Made by a program: the position numbers and the translations under genes | Source: Streptococcus oralis | Lineage (GTDB): Bacteria; Bacillota; Bacilli; Lactobacillales; Streptococcaceae | DNA: 64,000 nucleotides | Direction: 5' to 3' | Assembly (NCBI RefSeq): GCF_021497945.1 | Contig: NZ_CP046524.1 | Span: 1,771,501-1,835,500 of the forward strand | Notes under the pieces: model-generated | Told to the model about the DNA's origin: nothing | Database searches by the model: none | Seen by the model: only the letters and a program-made list of their open reading frames with translations | Part shown: positions 17,715 to 28,038 of the stretch, piece by piece | Layout of the letters: the number at the start of each line of letters is the position of its first letter | Position numbering within the stretch: the stretch's first letter is position 1

Positions 17715-18846
17715 CTTCCATCCATCCTTTCACTCCAACGTGCATCACGTCAAATAAAAAGTAATCATCATACTCTCTGTTTCCATAGTTTAATACGGTT
17801 GCACCATGGCTTTTTGCGACATCTTCTATTTTTTTATAAGTTTTTTCTCGCATCTCTCTTGAGACACCAGTGTAGTCGTTCCATTTCCCGTTTACTGGGA
17901 AAATAATAACCTCAACTTCAATGCCCAATTCTTTAGCAACCGTCAAGAAAAGTTCCATATCTGAATATTCAGGTGACTCTAGGTAGCTCAAATCTTTATT
18001 GGAATCTTTTAGCGATGCATAGCGATCTTTTAAGTAAGTATTGTAGTAGTTATTATCAACAGCATAGTCATTATTGTCTGTTTTCCTTTTGACCTCTTCC
18101 ACAAACTGAGCCGTCATCTTTTCCCAATCATAGTCTGGGGTTTTGTCTCCTAGTGAAGGATAATCTGATTTCTCATGATTTTCATAAAATTTTCGTTTGA
18201 GCTTAAAGGAATACATCGCGTTATCTAACTCTAATAGTTTTTTATCAACAATGGTTCCTTTTCCATCTATGAAATAACTTTTATATTTTTTGTAGATGTC
18301 GTTTTGTTGCTTGTTTCCTTTGGTAATCTCGATAATGCGATTGATTAGTTTTTCTTTCGTTTCTTTACTAATCTTGTCATTATCTAGCATGTGAAAAATA
18401 TGTTCCTGAGAAGCCTTGTTCAAAAAGGCATCTTGATGGGTCCCATCTTTTTCAAACCACTGAACCGACTCTACTATAGCTACTTTTCGCTTACTCATTG
18501 ATCCTTCAATAGAGCCCAAGGTCGTAGCCTGAATGATGTTTTGAGAATAACTAGTCCCAATCTGCATGATATTAAAATCGTTGTAGTTAAAAATTTTATT
18601 TGGATGATAGTCTTCATTTATCGTCGCAACCAACTCTGAGGAACCCATTAGAACCAGTGTATTGGGGGTGATATTGCTTGTTAGAATATCTCTACTTTTA
18701 TACTTTTCATACGAGGTGTTATAACGAATACTGTTATCCTTGACTTTATAATAATCATCAATCTTCTTGACATACGTCACATTTAAAAGGGCAAGCGTCG
18801 CAATTACGAGCACAAGCGATAGTAAAAATGCTTTTAATTTAATCAT
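17674..18846 (-). CDS. DltD-like extracytoplasmic acyltransfer protein
   Basis: 390 residues with an N-terminal signal anchor (AFLLSLVLVIATLALLNV). The SGNH-like catalytic set of DltD is visible: Ser in LMGSSEL (residues 69-70) and Asp/His in LFDVMHVGVKGW (366/369). DltD moves D-alanine from the membrane relay onto teichoic acid outside the cell. This gene follows an MBOAT (DltB-like) gene by 47 bp and precedes a DltX-like ORF, but no DltA ligase or DltC carrier gene is here. It is therefore a second, partial Dlt-type set rather than the main dlt operon. Acceptor and acyl group are unknown. AGGA lies nine bases before the ATG. Confidence 0.82.
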   Translation of the reverse strand: MIKLKAFLLSLVLVIATLALLNVTYVKKIDDYYKVKDNSIRYNTSYEKYKSRDILTSNITPNTLVLMGSSELVATINEDYHPNKIFNYNDFNIMQIGTSYSQNIIQATTLGSIEGSMSKRKVAIVESVQWFEKDGTHQDAFLNKASQEHIFHMLDNDKISKETKEKLINRIIEITKGNKQQNDIYKKYKSYFIDGKGTIVDKKLLELDNAMYSFKLKRKFYENHEKSDYPSLGDKTPDYDWEKMTAQFVEEVKRKTDNNDYAVDNNYYNTYLKDRYASLKDSNKDLSYLESPEYSDMELFLTVAKELGIEVEVIIFPVNGKWNDYTGVSREMREKTYKKIEDVAKSHGATVLNYGNREYDDYFLFDVMHVGVKGWMEVEKELYKFANQAN

Positions 18847-18893
18847 CTCGTTTTATCCTATCCCTTCGATCTGTCCGATTTCTTCTCAATCTC

Positions 18894-20048
18894 TTATCTC
18901 TTTAAAGTCGTCAGTAAGATTTTATAGGGTTCACCCGAAAAGATAAAGAAACCAATCATAACCAAATTCATGGTCACAAACCAACTTAGTAGCTTATACC
19001 AGTTTTTGTTTTTATTTTTTTTATAAAAATTGCTTTTCTTTTGATACACTTCAAATCCAGCCATCAAGACACCATGATAAAAACCATAGACAATGTAACT
19101 AACACTAAGACCATGCCAAAAACCCATGACTAACATATTAATTATATAGGCATAGGTTGCATTGTGTAGTCTATTTTTAAACCATTTTTTCCTGATAACC
19201 TGCATCAATACTCTTGAAAATACAAAATCTCTCAACCAGGTCGACAAGGTGATATGCCATCTGGTCCAGAAATCTTTGATATCGACACTCAAGAAAGGTT
19301 TGTTAAAGTTCATCGGTGTCTGAATACCTAGAATGTTACTACTTCCAACGGCCATTAGACTGTAGCCTGCAAAGTCAAAGAACAGATACAAGGTATAGAG
19401 GTACATATACTTGATTGAATAAACGACTGTGCCAGTATTATTTAGAGCGAGTAACATCTGGTAAACATAGGTTGATAAAACAATCTTGTAAAGGAGGCCT
19501 AGAACGATACGATACACACCGTCCCCTGCTAACTCTAGATACTCTTTTCGGGGCATGACCTCGTTTATCTCTTTTAAAAATCTCCTACTCCGATCAATCG
19601 GACCAGCACTAACTGTTGGGAAAAAGAGCAAAAACTGTAGATAATCTTTTACAGTGATTTTTTCTTTGATTAAGCCATCCGATATCTCTAACATGATCTG
19701 AATGGTCTTAAAGGACATGTAAGAAATTCCAATAAAGGCCAACAAATGCAGAGAAGTCAGGGCAAAGACTTTATTGATCACCAAAGGAAGAATGGAAAGG
19801 AAAACCAGTGGTTTCAGCCACTTTGCCTCTATCCGCTGCGCTAGAAAAACCAGAAAATACTGGTAAACGATAAAGGCGAGTAAATAGACAATCATCGCTC
19901 GGCTCTTACCATAGATAGCTCCTGCAAATAAGAGGGAGAGCGCCAAAATATAGTAGTCTTTACGTTTTTCAAAAAAGTTTACCACAAAACCAATCAGTAA
20001 AACTACAAACAAGAGAAGGAAAAACTCATTCCCCTCGAAATAATTCAT
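18894..20048 (-). CDS. MBOAT (DltB-like) membrane O-acyltransferase
   Basis: 384 residues from the ATG at 20048 (AAAGGAG lies 10 bases upstream; a TTG at 20057 would sit too close to it). About eleven hydrophobic segments. The MBOAT signature is present: FFPTVSAGPIDR, LYLFFDFAGYSLMAVG, DFWTRWHITLSTWLRDF and the catalytic His in GFWHGLS (about residue 312). DltB passes an activated acyl group across the membrane to DltX/DltD. It is first in the three-gene operon MBOAT-DltD-like-DltX-like. TATAAT on the minus strand at 20128..20123 is a likely -10 box. Because DltA/DltC are absent here, the carrier may be supplied by the main dlt operon or the donor may differ. Confidence 0.88.
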   Translation of the reverse strand: MNYFEGNEFFLLLFVVLLIGFVVNFFEKRKDYYILALSLLFAGAIYGKSRAMIVYLLAFIVYQYFLVFLAQRIEAKWLKPLVFLSILPLVINKVFALTSLHLLAFIGISYMSFKTIQIMLEISDGLIKEKITVKDYLQFLLFFPTVSAGPIDRSRRFLKEINEVMPRKEYLELAGDGVYRIVLGLLYKIVLSTYVYQMLLALNNTGTVVYSIKYMYLYTLYLFFDFAGYSLMAVGSSNILGIQTPMNFNKPFLSVDIKDFWTRWHITLSTWLRDFVFSRVLMQVIRKKWFKNRLHNATYAYIINMLVMGFWHGLSVSYIVYGFYHGVLMAGFEVYQKKSNFYKKNKNKNWYKLLSWFVTMNLVMIGFFIFSGEPYKILLTTLKR

Positions 20049-20122
20049 ACCAGACAAACTCCTTTACATTATCATCTCTTCTACAGCAAACTTTTTGATT
20101 TGCTAATTGAGGACCTTTATTT

Positions 20123-20128
20123 ATTATA
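20123..20128 (-). promoter_or_regulatory. Likely -10 box of the acylation operon
   Basis: TATAAT on the minus strand, 75 bp before the MBOAT start codon, preceded by TGC; the -35 is weak. Confidence 0.5.
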
Positions 20129-20175
20129 GCATATTTCTAAAAAGAAGCTTTATCCTTCTTGCATTTCGGTGAGAA

Positions 20176-20204
20176 AACAAAAAGGAGTCCCTTTGAACTC
20201 CTTC
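20176..20204 (-). terminator. Terminator of the methionine importer operon
   Basis: AGGAGT (20183-20188) pairs with ACTCCT (20197-20202). On the minus strand it leads into CTTTTTG just after the metP stop. Confidence 0.8.
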
Positions 20205-20206
20205 CA

Positions 20207-20899
20207 TTATTTATGACTTAGTTTCTTGGTCAAGAAATCTCCCAAGAACTGGATCGTAAAGATAATCAAGATGATAATGATGGTTGCCAAGATGGTCACA
20301 TCGTGATTGTAACGGTTAAATCCATAAGCAATGGCCACGTTACCGATACCACCAGCACCAACTGCTCCCGCCATGGCTGTTTCCCCAACAAGGGAAATCA
20401 AAGTCACAGTCGTCACACGAATCAAATCTGGCAAACCTTCTGATAGGTAAACACCCACGATATCCCAGAAGGTCGCTCCGCTCGCTTGAGCCGCCTCAAT
20501 GACACCGCCATCCAGCTCAGCCAAGACAACCTGCACCTGACGGGCAAAGAAGGCAAAGACTGCAAAAGAAAGGGGGACAAGGGCTGCATTTGGCCCGATA
20601 CTTGTTTTAACAATCAAGTGAGAGAGTGGCGACATGATTGCCAAGAGGATGATAAATGGTACCGCGCGGAAAATAGAGGTAATCTTGTCTAAAATCCAGA
20701 AGATAACCTTATTTTCCAAGACACCGCCTGGCGCTGTCAAGACGAGGAAAAGACCTGCTACCAACCCCAAGAACCCTCCGATGATGAAAGAAAGAACTGT
20801 CATATAAAGAGTTAGGTAGATGGCTGTTCCCCAGCCTGCCTGACCAGCCCAGCCCATCTTATAGACATTTGGTAGATAAGTTTGAATCAAGTCTGTCAT
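20207..20899 (-). CDS. metP: Methionine ABC transporter permease
   Basis: 230-residue permease with about five helices and the BPD inner-membrane signature around EAAQASGATFWDIVGVYLSEGLP (the EAA loop that docks on the ATPase). It forms the MetNPQ D/L-methionine importer with metN (1 bp upstream) and metQ (third upstream). Length and sequence match MetI/MetP. It is the last gene of the operon metQ-M20 peptidase-metN-metP and is followed by a terminator. Confidence 0.94.
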   Translation of the reverse strand: MTDLIQTYLPNVYKMGWAGQAGWGTAIYLTLYMTVLSFIIGGFLGLVAGLFLVLTAPGGVLENKVIFWILDKITSIFRAVPFIILLAIMSPLSHLIVKTSIGPNAALVPLSFAVFAFFARQVQVVLAELDGGVIEAAQASGATFWDIVGVYLSEGLPDLIRVTTVTLISLVGETAMAGAVGAGGIGNVAIAYGFNRYNHDVTILATIIIILIIFTIQFLGDFLTKKLSHK

Positions 20900-20900
20900 T

Positions 20901-21962
20901 TTACTGTCCTCCCTTCAATACTTTTAGCTGGACGCCAGCCTGACGGATGGCATCTTGAGCACCTACTAGCGCTGCTTTTTCCCCTGACAAGACCACAACC
21001 AATTCTCCAACAGGAGTGCCATCGAGAATTTCGATATTTCCATAAAGGATATTAGCCGTTACTTGGTAATGCTTGTACAATTCATTTAAAAGTGGTTCGT
21101 CTGTCGAAGCCCCCGCATACTTGAGCTGCACTAAAATACTGTTCTCAGATAAATGTTCTACGATTTCTTGCTTCTCAATCTTGACCATGGCTTCATCAAT
21201 ACCTGTAGCTGTTGAGATAAAGTCTTGGGTCAAAGGTTGTTTAGGATTTGAGAAGATTTCAAGGACACTACCTTCTTCAATCAAACGACCATCCTGCATG
21301 ACTGCTACACGATTAGCAATGTCTTTGACAATCTGCATTTCGTGTGTAATCAGGACAACGGTCAAGCCTAATTTTTGGTTCAAATCTTGCAACAAGGCCA
21401 AAATCTGCTTGGTTGTCTTAGGGTCGAGGGCAGAGGTTGACTCGTCTGAAATCAAAATTTTCGGATCATTGGCCAAGGCACGCGCAATGGCCACACGCTG
21501 TTTTTGTCCTCCAGATAGTTGTGAAGGGTAGTTTTCAGCACGATCTGCAAGGCCAACCAAGTCTAACAACTTAGCTACTTTTGCTTTCTTTTCTTCCTTG
21601 CTGAGTCCAGAATGTTTGAGGGCAAAAGCCACATTTTCCTCTGCTGTTTTTTGACTCATGAGGTTGAAATGCTGGAAAATCATCCCGATATCTTGACGTT
21701 TGCGACGCAACTGCTCTGCCGTCAAGGTCACCTTACCATCAAAAATCACATCGTCGTCAATAGTAATTTTGCCTGCAGATGGTTTTTGCAGGAGGTTAAT
21801 CACCCGGACTAGAGTGGATTTTCCTGCTCCAGAATATCCAACGATTCCGTAGATATCCCCTTCTTGGATGTGAATGGTCACATCCTTGACTGCTGTGATG
21901 GTTCTCTTCTTTTGGTGAAAAGTCACATCGATCTGATCTAACTTGATAATATCTCTACTCAT
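20901..21962 (-). CDS. metN: Methionine ABC transporter ATP-binding protein
   Basis: 353 residues. Walker [10 protein letters not shown] (about 39-47), ABC signature [15 protein letters not shown], Walker B ILISDEST and the switch His in VLITHEMQ are all visible. The C-terminal ~80 residues form the NIL (ACT-like) domain that binds methionine and inhibits transport in MetN proteins. Its start overlaps the end of the M20 peptidase gene by 8 bp, and metP follows after 1 bp, so the three are translationally linked. Confidence 0.95.
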   Translation of the reverse strand: MSRDIIKLDQIDVTFHQKKRTITAVKDVTIHIQEGDIYGIVGYSGAGKSTLVRVINLLQKPSAGKITIDDDVIFDGKVTLTAEQLRRKRQDIGMIFQHFNLMSQKTAEENVAFALKHSGLSKEEKKAKVAKLLDLVGLADRAENYPSQLSGGQKQRVAIARALANDPKILISDESTSALDPKTTKQILALLQDLNQKLGLTVVLITHEMQIVKDIANRVAVMQDGRLIEEGSVLEIFSNPKQPLTQDFISTATGIDEAMVKIEKQEIVEHLSENSILVQLKYAGASTDEPLLNELYKHYQVTANILYGNIEILDGTPVGELVVVLSGEKAALVGAQDAIRQAGVQLKVLKGGQ

Positions 21963-23328
21963 AGCTTCTAATCAGCTCCTCTACTAATTCAATATGGGTG
22001 TAGTAATCGGCGATTCGCACGTTTTCATCTCCACCGTGGTCTCGGCTATTGGCATTCCCTAAACCGAAGGCTACCATAGGTACCTCTAGGGCGTCAAAGA
22101 CCGTATGCATAGGTCCTGTCCCCGCTGTAGTCGGCAAGACCGATACGCCCTGTGAATAGAATTTCTTGGCCAACTCGATGACATTGAGAATGGCTGGCTC
22201 ACTCATATCGCTTCGATAACTCATCTCTCCCAAGGTATAATATAATTCTACCTTATCAAAACCATTTTTGTCTAGCTGTTTCCGAATTTTTTCCAGAACA
22301 TCATGTGGTTCTAAGCCAGGAACCAGACGAACTTCTAGCTTGGCATTAGCTTCTGCTGGCAAAATAGTCTTAACACCCTGACCTTGATAACCTGACTGGA
22401 TTCCCTCTATATTGAGTGCAGGCTCAAAAAAGAATCGTTTGAGAAAGGCAGCGCGCTCCTCTTGTAAGAGAGGCAATTCCAAGCCGTAAATGCGACTGAT
22501 TTCCCCAGGGTTGCCCTGTGCATAGGTATCCACCAAGGCTAGTTCTCGTTCATTTGGCTCTTGAACATCCTCGTACAAGTCTTCTACTAAGATACGGCCA
22601 TCTGCAGCGCGTAGGCTACTTAAGGCCTGGATAAGATACCATGGTGCTGACTCCACGACACCTCCATAACTCGAGTGAATGTCCACATCCGCACTTTTCA
22701 CCTTGGCATCAAAGGTCACGATTCCCTTGTTTCCACCAGAAATTTCTAACTGCTCCAAGGCATTTTTGGTTCCTTGCTCCCAGACTAGCAAATCTGCTCC
22801 ACGGAGCTTGTCTGCGTGTTTCTCTAAATACTTATCTAGGTCTGTCGAAGCCGATTCCTCCGCCCCCTCCATGATAAAACTGATATTGACTGGCAGGTCA
22901 TCATGGTGCTGCATATACTTTCTCAGAGCACTCAAACGAGCCGTGATGTGGCCTTTGTCGTCATCAACCCCACGCCCATACATAAAGCCATTTCGAACAG
23001 AAAGTGTAAAGGGATCCTCTGTCCAGATCTGATCTCCGTCCGCTGGTACGGTGTCATAGTGGTTATAGAAGATCAAGGTCTTAGCATCTGGACGCGAACT
23101 CTTGAAATGCGCCATGACAAAAGGCGCCGTGTAGCTCTCATCAATCTCGACTTCAGCTCCCACACGCTTGAAAATCTCACCCAGATAATTTGCGACTTCC
23201 TTGAGTCCAACCTGCTGGGCAAAGACCGATTTCTTAGAAATCAAGGTACGCAAAACTTCAAAGTAATGCTGGGCTACATGATCCTTTTCAAATTTTTCAA
23301 TCTGTTCTTGTTCGCTAGGAAAAACCAT
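21955..23328 (-). CDS. M20-family metallopeptidase in methionine operon
   Basis: 457 residues, an M20 dipeptidase/ArgE/DapE-type fold. First metal site [14 protein letters not shown], second [10 protein letters not shown], then the catalytic Glu pair in MEGAEESAS. The C-terminal His ligand is likely in DHGGDENV. It sits inside the methionine importer operon and overlaps metN, as at the pneumococcal locus. The position suggests it cuts methionine-containing peptides or an N-acyl/amide-linked methionine so that the importer products can be used; substrate specificity is inference. AGGGAGAG precedes the ATG. Confidence 0.9.
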   Translation of the reverse strand: MVFPSEQEQIEKFEKDHVAQHYFEVLRTLISKKSVFAQQVGLKEVANYLGEIFKRVGAEVEIDESYTAPFVMAHFKSSRPDAKTLIFYNHYDTVPADGDQIWTEDPFTLSVRNGFMYGRGVDDDKGHITARLSALRKYMQHHDDLPVNISFIMEGAEESASTDLDKYLEKHADKLRGADLLVWEQGTKNALEQLEISGGNKGIVTFDAKVKSADVDIHSSYGGVVESAPWYLIQALSSLRAADGRILVEDLYEDVQEPNERELALVDTYAQGNPGEISRIYGLELPLLQEERAAFLKRFFFEPALNIEGIQSGYQGQGVKTILPAEANAKLEVRLVPGLEPHDVLEKIRKQLDKNGFDKVELYYTLGEMSYRSDMSEPAILNVIELAKKFYSQGVSVLPTTAGTGPMHTVFDALEVPMVAFGLGNANSRDHGGDENVRIADYYTHIELVEELIRSYE

Positions 23329-23415
23329 TTTTCTCTCCCTTTCTACTGAGGACTTGTATCTATGGACGGACGACTAGATTATCTTCTTCAAAACCAACAG
23401 TCTAGACAAAAGCAA

Positions 23416-23437
23416 GAGGTGGAAACTCTCCCACCTC
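23416..23437 (-). terminator. Hairpin between metQ and downstream operon genes
   Basis: GAGGTGG (23416-23422) and CCACCTC (23431-23437) form a 7-bp stem with an 8-nt loop, followed on the minus strand by TTGCTTTTG. This is a weak terminator likely to make metQ mRNA more abundant than the rest. Confidence 0.55.
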
Positions 23438-23448
23438 CCTATGTCTTA

Positions 23449-24303
23449 TTACCAAACTGGTTGGTCCAAACCGTCTGATGTTTCTTCGATAACTTTTTTC
23501 ACTTCATCAGTGTGGTAAGCTGCGATAATTTTCTTGATGGCATCAGCCTTAGGTGATGATTCCCAATCTTTTTTCGCAACAATGATGTTGTACCATTGTT
23601 TTGAGTTTTCATCAGCTTGCTCTTTGAAGAGTGCTTTCTTGTAGTCCAATTTTGCTTCTGTAACGAAGGTATTGTTTACAACGGCAGCGTCAACTGATGA
23701 CAATGAACGAGCTGTTTGAGTAGCATCCAATTCAGTAATCTTCAAGTTCTTTGGATTTTCTTTGATGTTTGCGATTGTAGCAAGTTCAGTTCCTGAAACA
23801 TCCAACTTGATCAAACCAGCTGATTGAAGAAGGTAAAGAGCACGGCTTTCGTTAGTAGCATCGTTTGGTACTGCGATTTCACCGTTATCTGGGATTTCTT
23901 CCACTTTAGTGTACTTGTTTTCTTCTCCATTTTTACCTGAGTAAAGGCGGATTGGTGAGATATAAGTCTCTGCAATCGCTACAAGATCTTTTCCGTTTTC
24001 TTTGTTCCAGTTGTTCAAGAAGTTATAGTGTTGGAAAGCGTTCAAGTCTACTTCACCATCAGCAGTTGCCTTGTTTGGTTGTGAGTAATCTGTAAACTCT
24101 GTGAATTCCAATTTAATGCCGTCTTTTTCAACTAATTCTTGGACTTTGTCCCAACGTGCTTCCTCTGAGCCACTACGGTTAACAGTCGCAATTTTAACTG
24201 TAGTTGTATTGTCTGCTTTCTTGTCTGAATTTCCGCAAGCTGCAAGTGTAAGGCCTGCTACTGTAGCAATAGCTGCTACGCCTAACCATTTTTTAATTTT
24301 CAT
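23449..24303 (-). CDS. metQ: Methionine-binding lipoprotein MetQ
   Basis: 284 residues from the ATG at 24303, preceded by AAAGGAG; the frame is open to 24345 but without a ribosome site. Signal peptide with lipobox LTLAAC (Cys at about 22). The NLPA/MetQ family is recognised from KIATVNRSGSEEARWDKVQ, DGEVDLNAFQHYNFLNNWN and PNDATNESRALYLLQSAG. It delivers methionine to MetNP. It is the first gene of the operon. I saw no SAM riboswitch or T-box in the 150-bp leader; streptococcal met genes are normally controlled by the LysR-type MetR. Confidence 0.95.
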   Translation of the reverse strand: MKIKKWLGVAAIATVAGLTLAACGNSDKKADNTTTVKIATVNRSGSEEARWDKVQELVEKDGIKLEFTEFTDYSQPNKATADGEVDLNAFQHYNFLNNWNKENGKDLVAIAETYISPIRLYSGKNGEENKYTKVEEIPDNGEIAVPNDATNESRALYLLQSAGLIKLDVSGTELATIANIKENPKNLKITELDATQTARSLSSVDAAVVNNTFVTEAKLDYKKALFKEQADENSKQWYNIIVAKKDWESSPKADAIKKIIAAYHTDEVKKVIEETSDGLDQPVW

Positions 24304-24417
24304 GATTCTTTCTCCTTTAAAAATAATACCGTAATAGTATCTCATACTTTATTTGATTTCGCAAATTGTTATTAGATAGGCAGACATATAGTTTGAAACT
24401 ATAAGTCTAGAAGTTGC

Positions 24418-24450
24418 AAAATCATCCACCTACGAGAGAATGGATGATTT
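24418..24450 (-). terminator. Terminator of the amino-acid-binding lipoprotein gene
   Basis: AAATCATCCA pairs with TGGATGATTT (10 bp) with a 12-13 nt loop; on the minus strand it ends in TTTTGC. Confidence 0.7.
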
Positions 24451-24456
24451 ACAAAC

Positions 24457-25332
<876 letters not shown>

Positions 25333-25401
25333 TTATCAGAAAATAATTTTTTTCGCTATTATATGATATCTATCTCGGTGATAGGTTTTTTTTATGGCTG
25401 A

Positions 25402-25725
25402 CTAAAAGACCAGACGCAAGACTGCAACCAAGACTACTCCAAAAAGAACTGTACCCACTAGATTGCGGTAGCGAAAGGCTACAAAAGCCGTTGGAAAAAC
25501 AGCCAAAAAGTCCAGCCACTTGATCTGAGGTAGGCTCCCAACCTTACCTGACACCACACTTGAAAGGATCAAGGCAAAGATAATGGAAACAGGCAAAAAT
25601 TTCAAAAAACGCTCAACGATAGCTGGCAAACCCTTGTACTTAACCAAGATGAAGGGAATCATACGAGGTATCCAAGTCACTAGGCCCGAAAAGATAACGG
25701 CTAATAAAAGATATTTACTGACCAT
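25402..25725 (-). CDS. azlD: AzlD-type branched-chain amino acid exporter subunit
   Basis: 107 residues with four hydrophobic segments (residues about 4-20, 38-60, 66-85, 88-106), the small subunit of AzlCD exporters. Its start overlaps the azlC end by 11 bp. The segment TWIPRMIPFILVKYKGLP is typical of the family. Function as a pair with AzlC is known for branched-chain amino acid export in B. subtilis; the substrate here is inferred. Confidence 0.88.
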   Translation of the reverse strand: MVSKYLLLAVIFSGLVTWIPRMIPFILVKYKGLPAIVERFLKFLPVSIIFALILSSVVSGKVGSLPQIKWLDFLAVFPTAFVAFRYRNLVGTVLFGVVLVAVLRLVF

Positions 25726-26410
25726 CTAAGACCACCCCCATTGTACATCCAAGTAGCGTCGCAAATAGAACAGCTAGAGACTGAGACACCAATGTCAAGA
25801 GCAAAAAGAAAGACACCGTAACAACTGCTAGGATTTTCAGCAGATTGCGGACAGGAATCCGTCTTTGCATAATCTGGAACTGCGAAGCAAAAATCCCGAT
25901 AAACATTCCCACAAGGGCAAAATCAAGGCCAAAGATTTCTGGATTTGGCAGTAAACCACCTAGAGCTGTCCCAACAACTGTCCCAACAAACCAAGCTACA
26001 TAACTGTTGAGATTATTCCCATGCATCCACATAGGATTGACCTTGTCTGTATGGGCTAATTCTCCCATCAAAACCCCGTAAGTCTCATCTGTCAAGAGAC
26101 TAGACATACCGATATTTTGCCAGAGACTGGTATGACGGAAATAGGTCGACGCATGCAAGCTCAGCAAAAAGAGTCGTAAATTGATTAAAAAGACTGTCAT
26201 GGCAATGGCTGCTACAGGTGCTTGGACCGCAATCAGTGCCAACATGGCAAACTGGGCGCTCCCAGCATAAACAAAGAGGCTCATCAAGCCCATCTCAACA
26301 GGTGTCACATAGGGTGCGCCAATAATCCCACAAGCCAGGCCAATGCTGACATAGCCAAGGGCAGTCGGCATGGCCGCCTGAGCACCTTCCCAAAATCCTT
26401 TTTCTTTCAT
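25715..26410 (-). CDS. azlC: AzlC-type amino acid exporter subunit
   Basis: 231 residues with about seven hydrophobic segments. AzlC features include AMPTALGYVSIGLACG near the start, FVYAGSAQFAMLALI, INLRLFLLSLHASTYF and LLTDETYGVL. It overlaps azlD, the second gene of the pair. No regulator of the Lrp/AsnC type is adjacent. The ATG at 26410 follows GAAGGATGAAAGAA; AAGGAT is the probable ribosome site. Confidence 0.9.
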   Translation of the reverse strand: MKEKGFWEGAQAAMPTALGYVSIGLACGIIGAPYVTPVEMGLMSLFVYAGSAQFAMLALIAVQAPVAAIAMTVFLINLRLFLLSLHASTYFRHTSLWQNIGMSSLLTDETYGVLMGELAHTDKVNPMWMHGNNLNSYVAWFVGTVVGTALGGLLPNPEIFGLDFALVGMFIGIFASQFQIMQRRIPVRNLLKILAVVTVSFFLLLTLVSQSLAVLFATLLGCTMGVVLDGQ

Positions 26411-26547
26411 CCTTCTCCTCGTATTCTCTCCAATTGAGGCTGTTCATCATCACAGCCACAGCACGGACTATTATAACATATTCAAAGAAGAGAAAAAAGT
26501 TTCGGAATCGAAACTAAGTGCCAGCAAAAAGTGCTGAAGAGGAAGCA

Positions 26548-27156
26548 TCATGGATACATGAGAAATTGATCCACTCGGATAGTATACTTATCGGTTTCTG
26601 TGTCTGTAGCATATTTATTTTCTGTTGGATAGACATCAACCCAGAGTTCCCACTGTTGTCCCTTCAACTTGACCTTGTAGCGATAACCGTCATCATAGAG
26701 GCCAACTGTATCAGTTGCCATGGACTGGTAATCTGGGAGTTCTTCCAGTTCTTTTTTTACAGTCTGGGATAAGTTATTGAGCAATGCTTCCTGCTCAGCT
26801 TTTGAGGCAACGGGAAAATAAGCCGCTACTGTTTCCAAGTGATGCGATTTTGAAAATGTAAAGGTCGCTCGGCCTGGATAGCCTTTCAAAGTAATCTGCT
26901 CATAGTGATAGAAAAGACGACCTGTTTTATAGAAATACGGATCTTCTGCACGCCAAGTGTCCCGATAAGCCATTTCTGTTTCCTCAACCACTTTATCAGC
27001 TTCTCCAAATACTTCTTCAAAAGATTTAGGAGACATACCGAACGAAAGGGATTCAAACAAGACCAGTTGTGTCTTTTTGATATTCTGGCAAGCTGATAAA
27101 AGCAGGAGTAAGGCTCCAATAGCAAGCAAACTACTGATTATTTTTGTATTTTTCAT
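26548..27156 (-). CDS. Lipoprotein of unknown function (DUF3862-like size)
   Basis: 202 residues from the ATG at 27156. Signal peptide with lipobox LLLLSAC (Cys at about 23) followed by NIKKTQ. The rest is a mixed alpha/beta domain with SFGMSPKSFEEVFGEADKV, a pattern seen in small BLIP/OmlA-like lipoproteins (a 'G-M-s--e---i-G-P' repeat). The similarity is structural in feel only. No strong ribosome site is visible before the ATG. It lies between azlC and the CPBP genes, all on the minus strand, with gaps of 137 and 190 bp, so it is probably monocistronic. Confidence 0.75.
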   Translation of the reverse strand: MKNTKIISSLLAIGALLLLLSACQNIKKTQLVLFESLSFGMSPKSFEEVFGEADKVVEETEMAYRDTWRAEDPYFYKTGRLFYHYEQITLKGYPGRATFTFSKSHHLETVAAYFPVASKAEQEALLNNLSQTVKKELEELPDYQSMATDTVGLYDDGYRYKVKLKGQQWELWVDVYPTENKYATDTETDKYTIRVDQFLMYP

Positions 27157-27345
27157 ATATCTACTATACAAGAAAAGGCTAGGATTGACAAACTTTGATA
27201 GAGTTGGATTCCGTGATTGATTTTAAAATTACTTTTTCATTTAAGGTAACAAGGAATTGAACAAGGACTATTATTAGATATTTTAGATAAAGAAAAAGAC
27301 TGGAGCGCCAGCCTTATCTATGTGATGTAAATATTTCTGCTAAAC

Positions 27346-28020
27346 CTAATACCCAAACACCAGTAAACTGACAGTAATTAAGAAGCTATTCCACAAGATG
27401 TGGAGCGCTATTGACCAATAAACTGAACGAGTATAACGAAAGAACATACAGAGTAGCAGACCTGCTCCAGCATAAATGATGAAGTCTGTTAACACCCATC
27501 CATATTGCAAAACATGAATAAGACTAAAGAGAGTGGAGGAAGCGATAACATCTATATAGTACTTTTTCAATTTAGATAGTGCTGTCATCAGAAGCCCACG
27601 AAAGACCAATTCTTCAACTATCGGAGCAATGAGACTGCCATAGAGAATGCGCGTTACAAAGTAACTAATTCCTGTCAAATTAGCTGCTTCTTTCACAATT
27701 GCACTCCCATTTTGCGTGCTGGGAAAGATCCGAGTCGTTATATTTACCCACAAAAACATCAATATAAAGGAAAGAAAGAAAATACCCAGATAGGACCAAC
27801 GAAACTGGAAGCGACCGTACTCTTTCCAACGTTGACTCTTAACAAGAACCACAGTAGCAGCAATTCCTTCAATTACTATCAATAAAATTTGAATCCCATA
27901 AAATCCAAAATCTGATAATTGATCCATAAACTCTAATCTCACTACTAAATTAAAAATCAAGTAATAAGACATAAGTACCAAAATGGTCCCTAGGTAAAAT
28001 TTCGTTTCTTTCCCTTTCAT
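27346..28020 (-). CDS. CPBP-family intramembrane protease (first)
   Basis: 224 residues, about seven hydrophobic segments. The CPBP/Abi motifs are present: motif 1 APIVEELVFRGLL (Glu-Glu and Arg), motif 2 SSTLFSLIHVL (His) and the third region LHILWNSFL (His, Asn). In Gram-positive bacteria such proteins often sit beside peptide bacteriocins and act in self-immunity or peptide processing. Here it belongs to a cluster with an Rgg regulator, a GG-leader peptide and a second CPBP gene. A peptide-gene remnant lies just upstream (28039-28170). Confidence 0.88.
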   Translation of the reverse strand: MKGKETKFYLGTILVLMSYYLIFNLVVRLEFMDQLSDFGFYGIQILLIVIEGIAATVVLVKSQRWKEYGRFQFRWSYLGIFFLSFILMFLWVNITTRIFPSTQNGSAIVKEAANLTGISYFVTRILYGSLIAPIVEELVFRGLLMTALSKLKKYYIDVIASSTLFSLIHVLQYGWVLTDFIIYAGAGLLLCMFFRYTRSVYWSIALHILWNSFLITVSLLVFGY

Positions 28021-28038
28021 AGTTGATCCTTTTAAGTT

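Noticed and set aside
24304..24417. SAM riboswitch or T-box in the metQ leader
   Set aside because: The leader is short and shows none of the conserved stems, T-box sequence or an anti-terminator pair.
26411..26547. Small hairpin around CAGCA...TGCTG as a terminator of azlC or the lipoprotein gene
   Set aside because: The stem is only five base pairs and there is no useful T-run on the relevant strand.
27172..27345. Possible peptide gene between the lipoprotein and the first CPBP gene
   Set aside because: No frame with a leader or ribosome site was seen on either strand.
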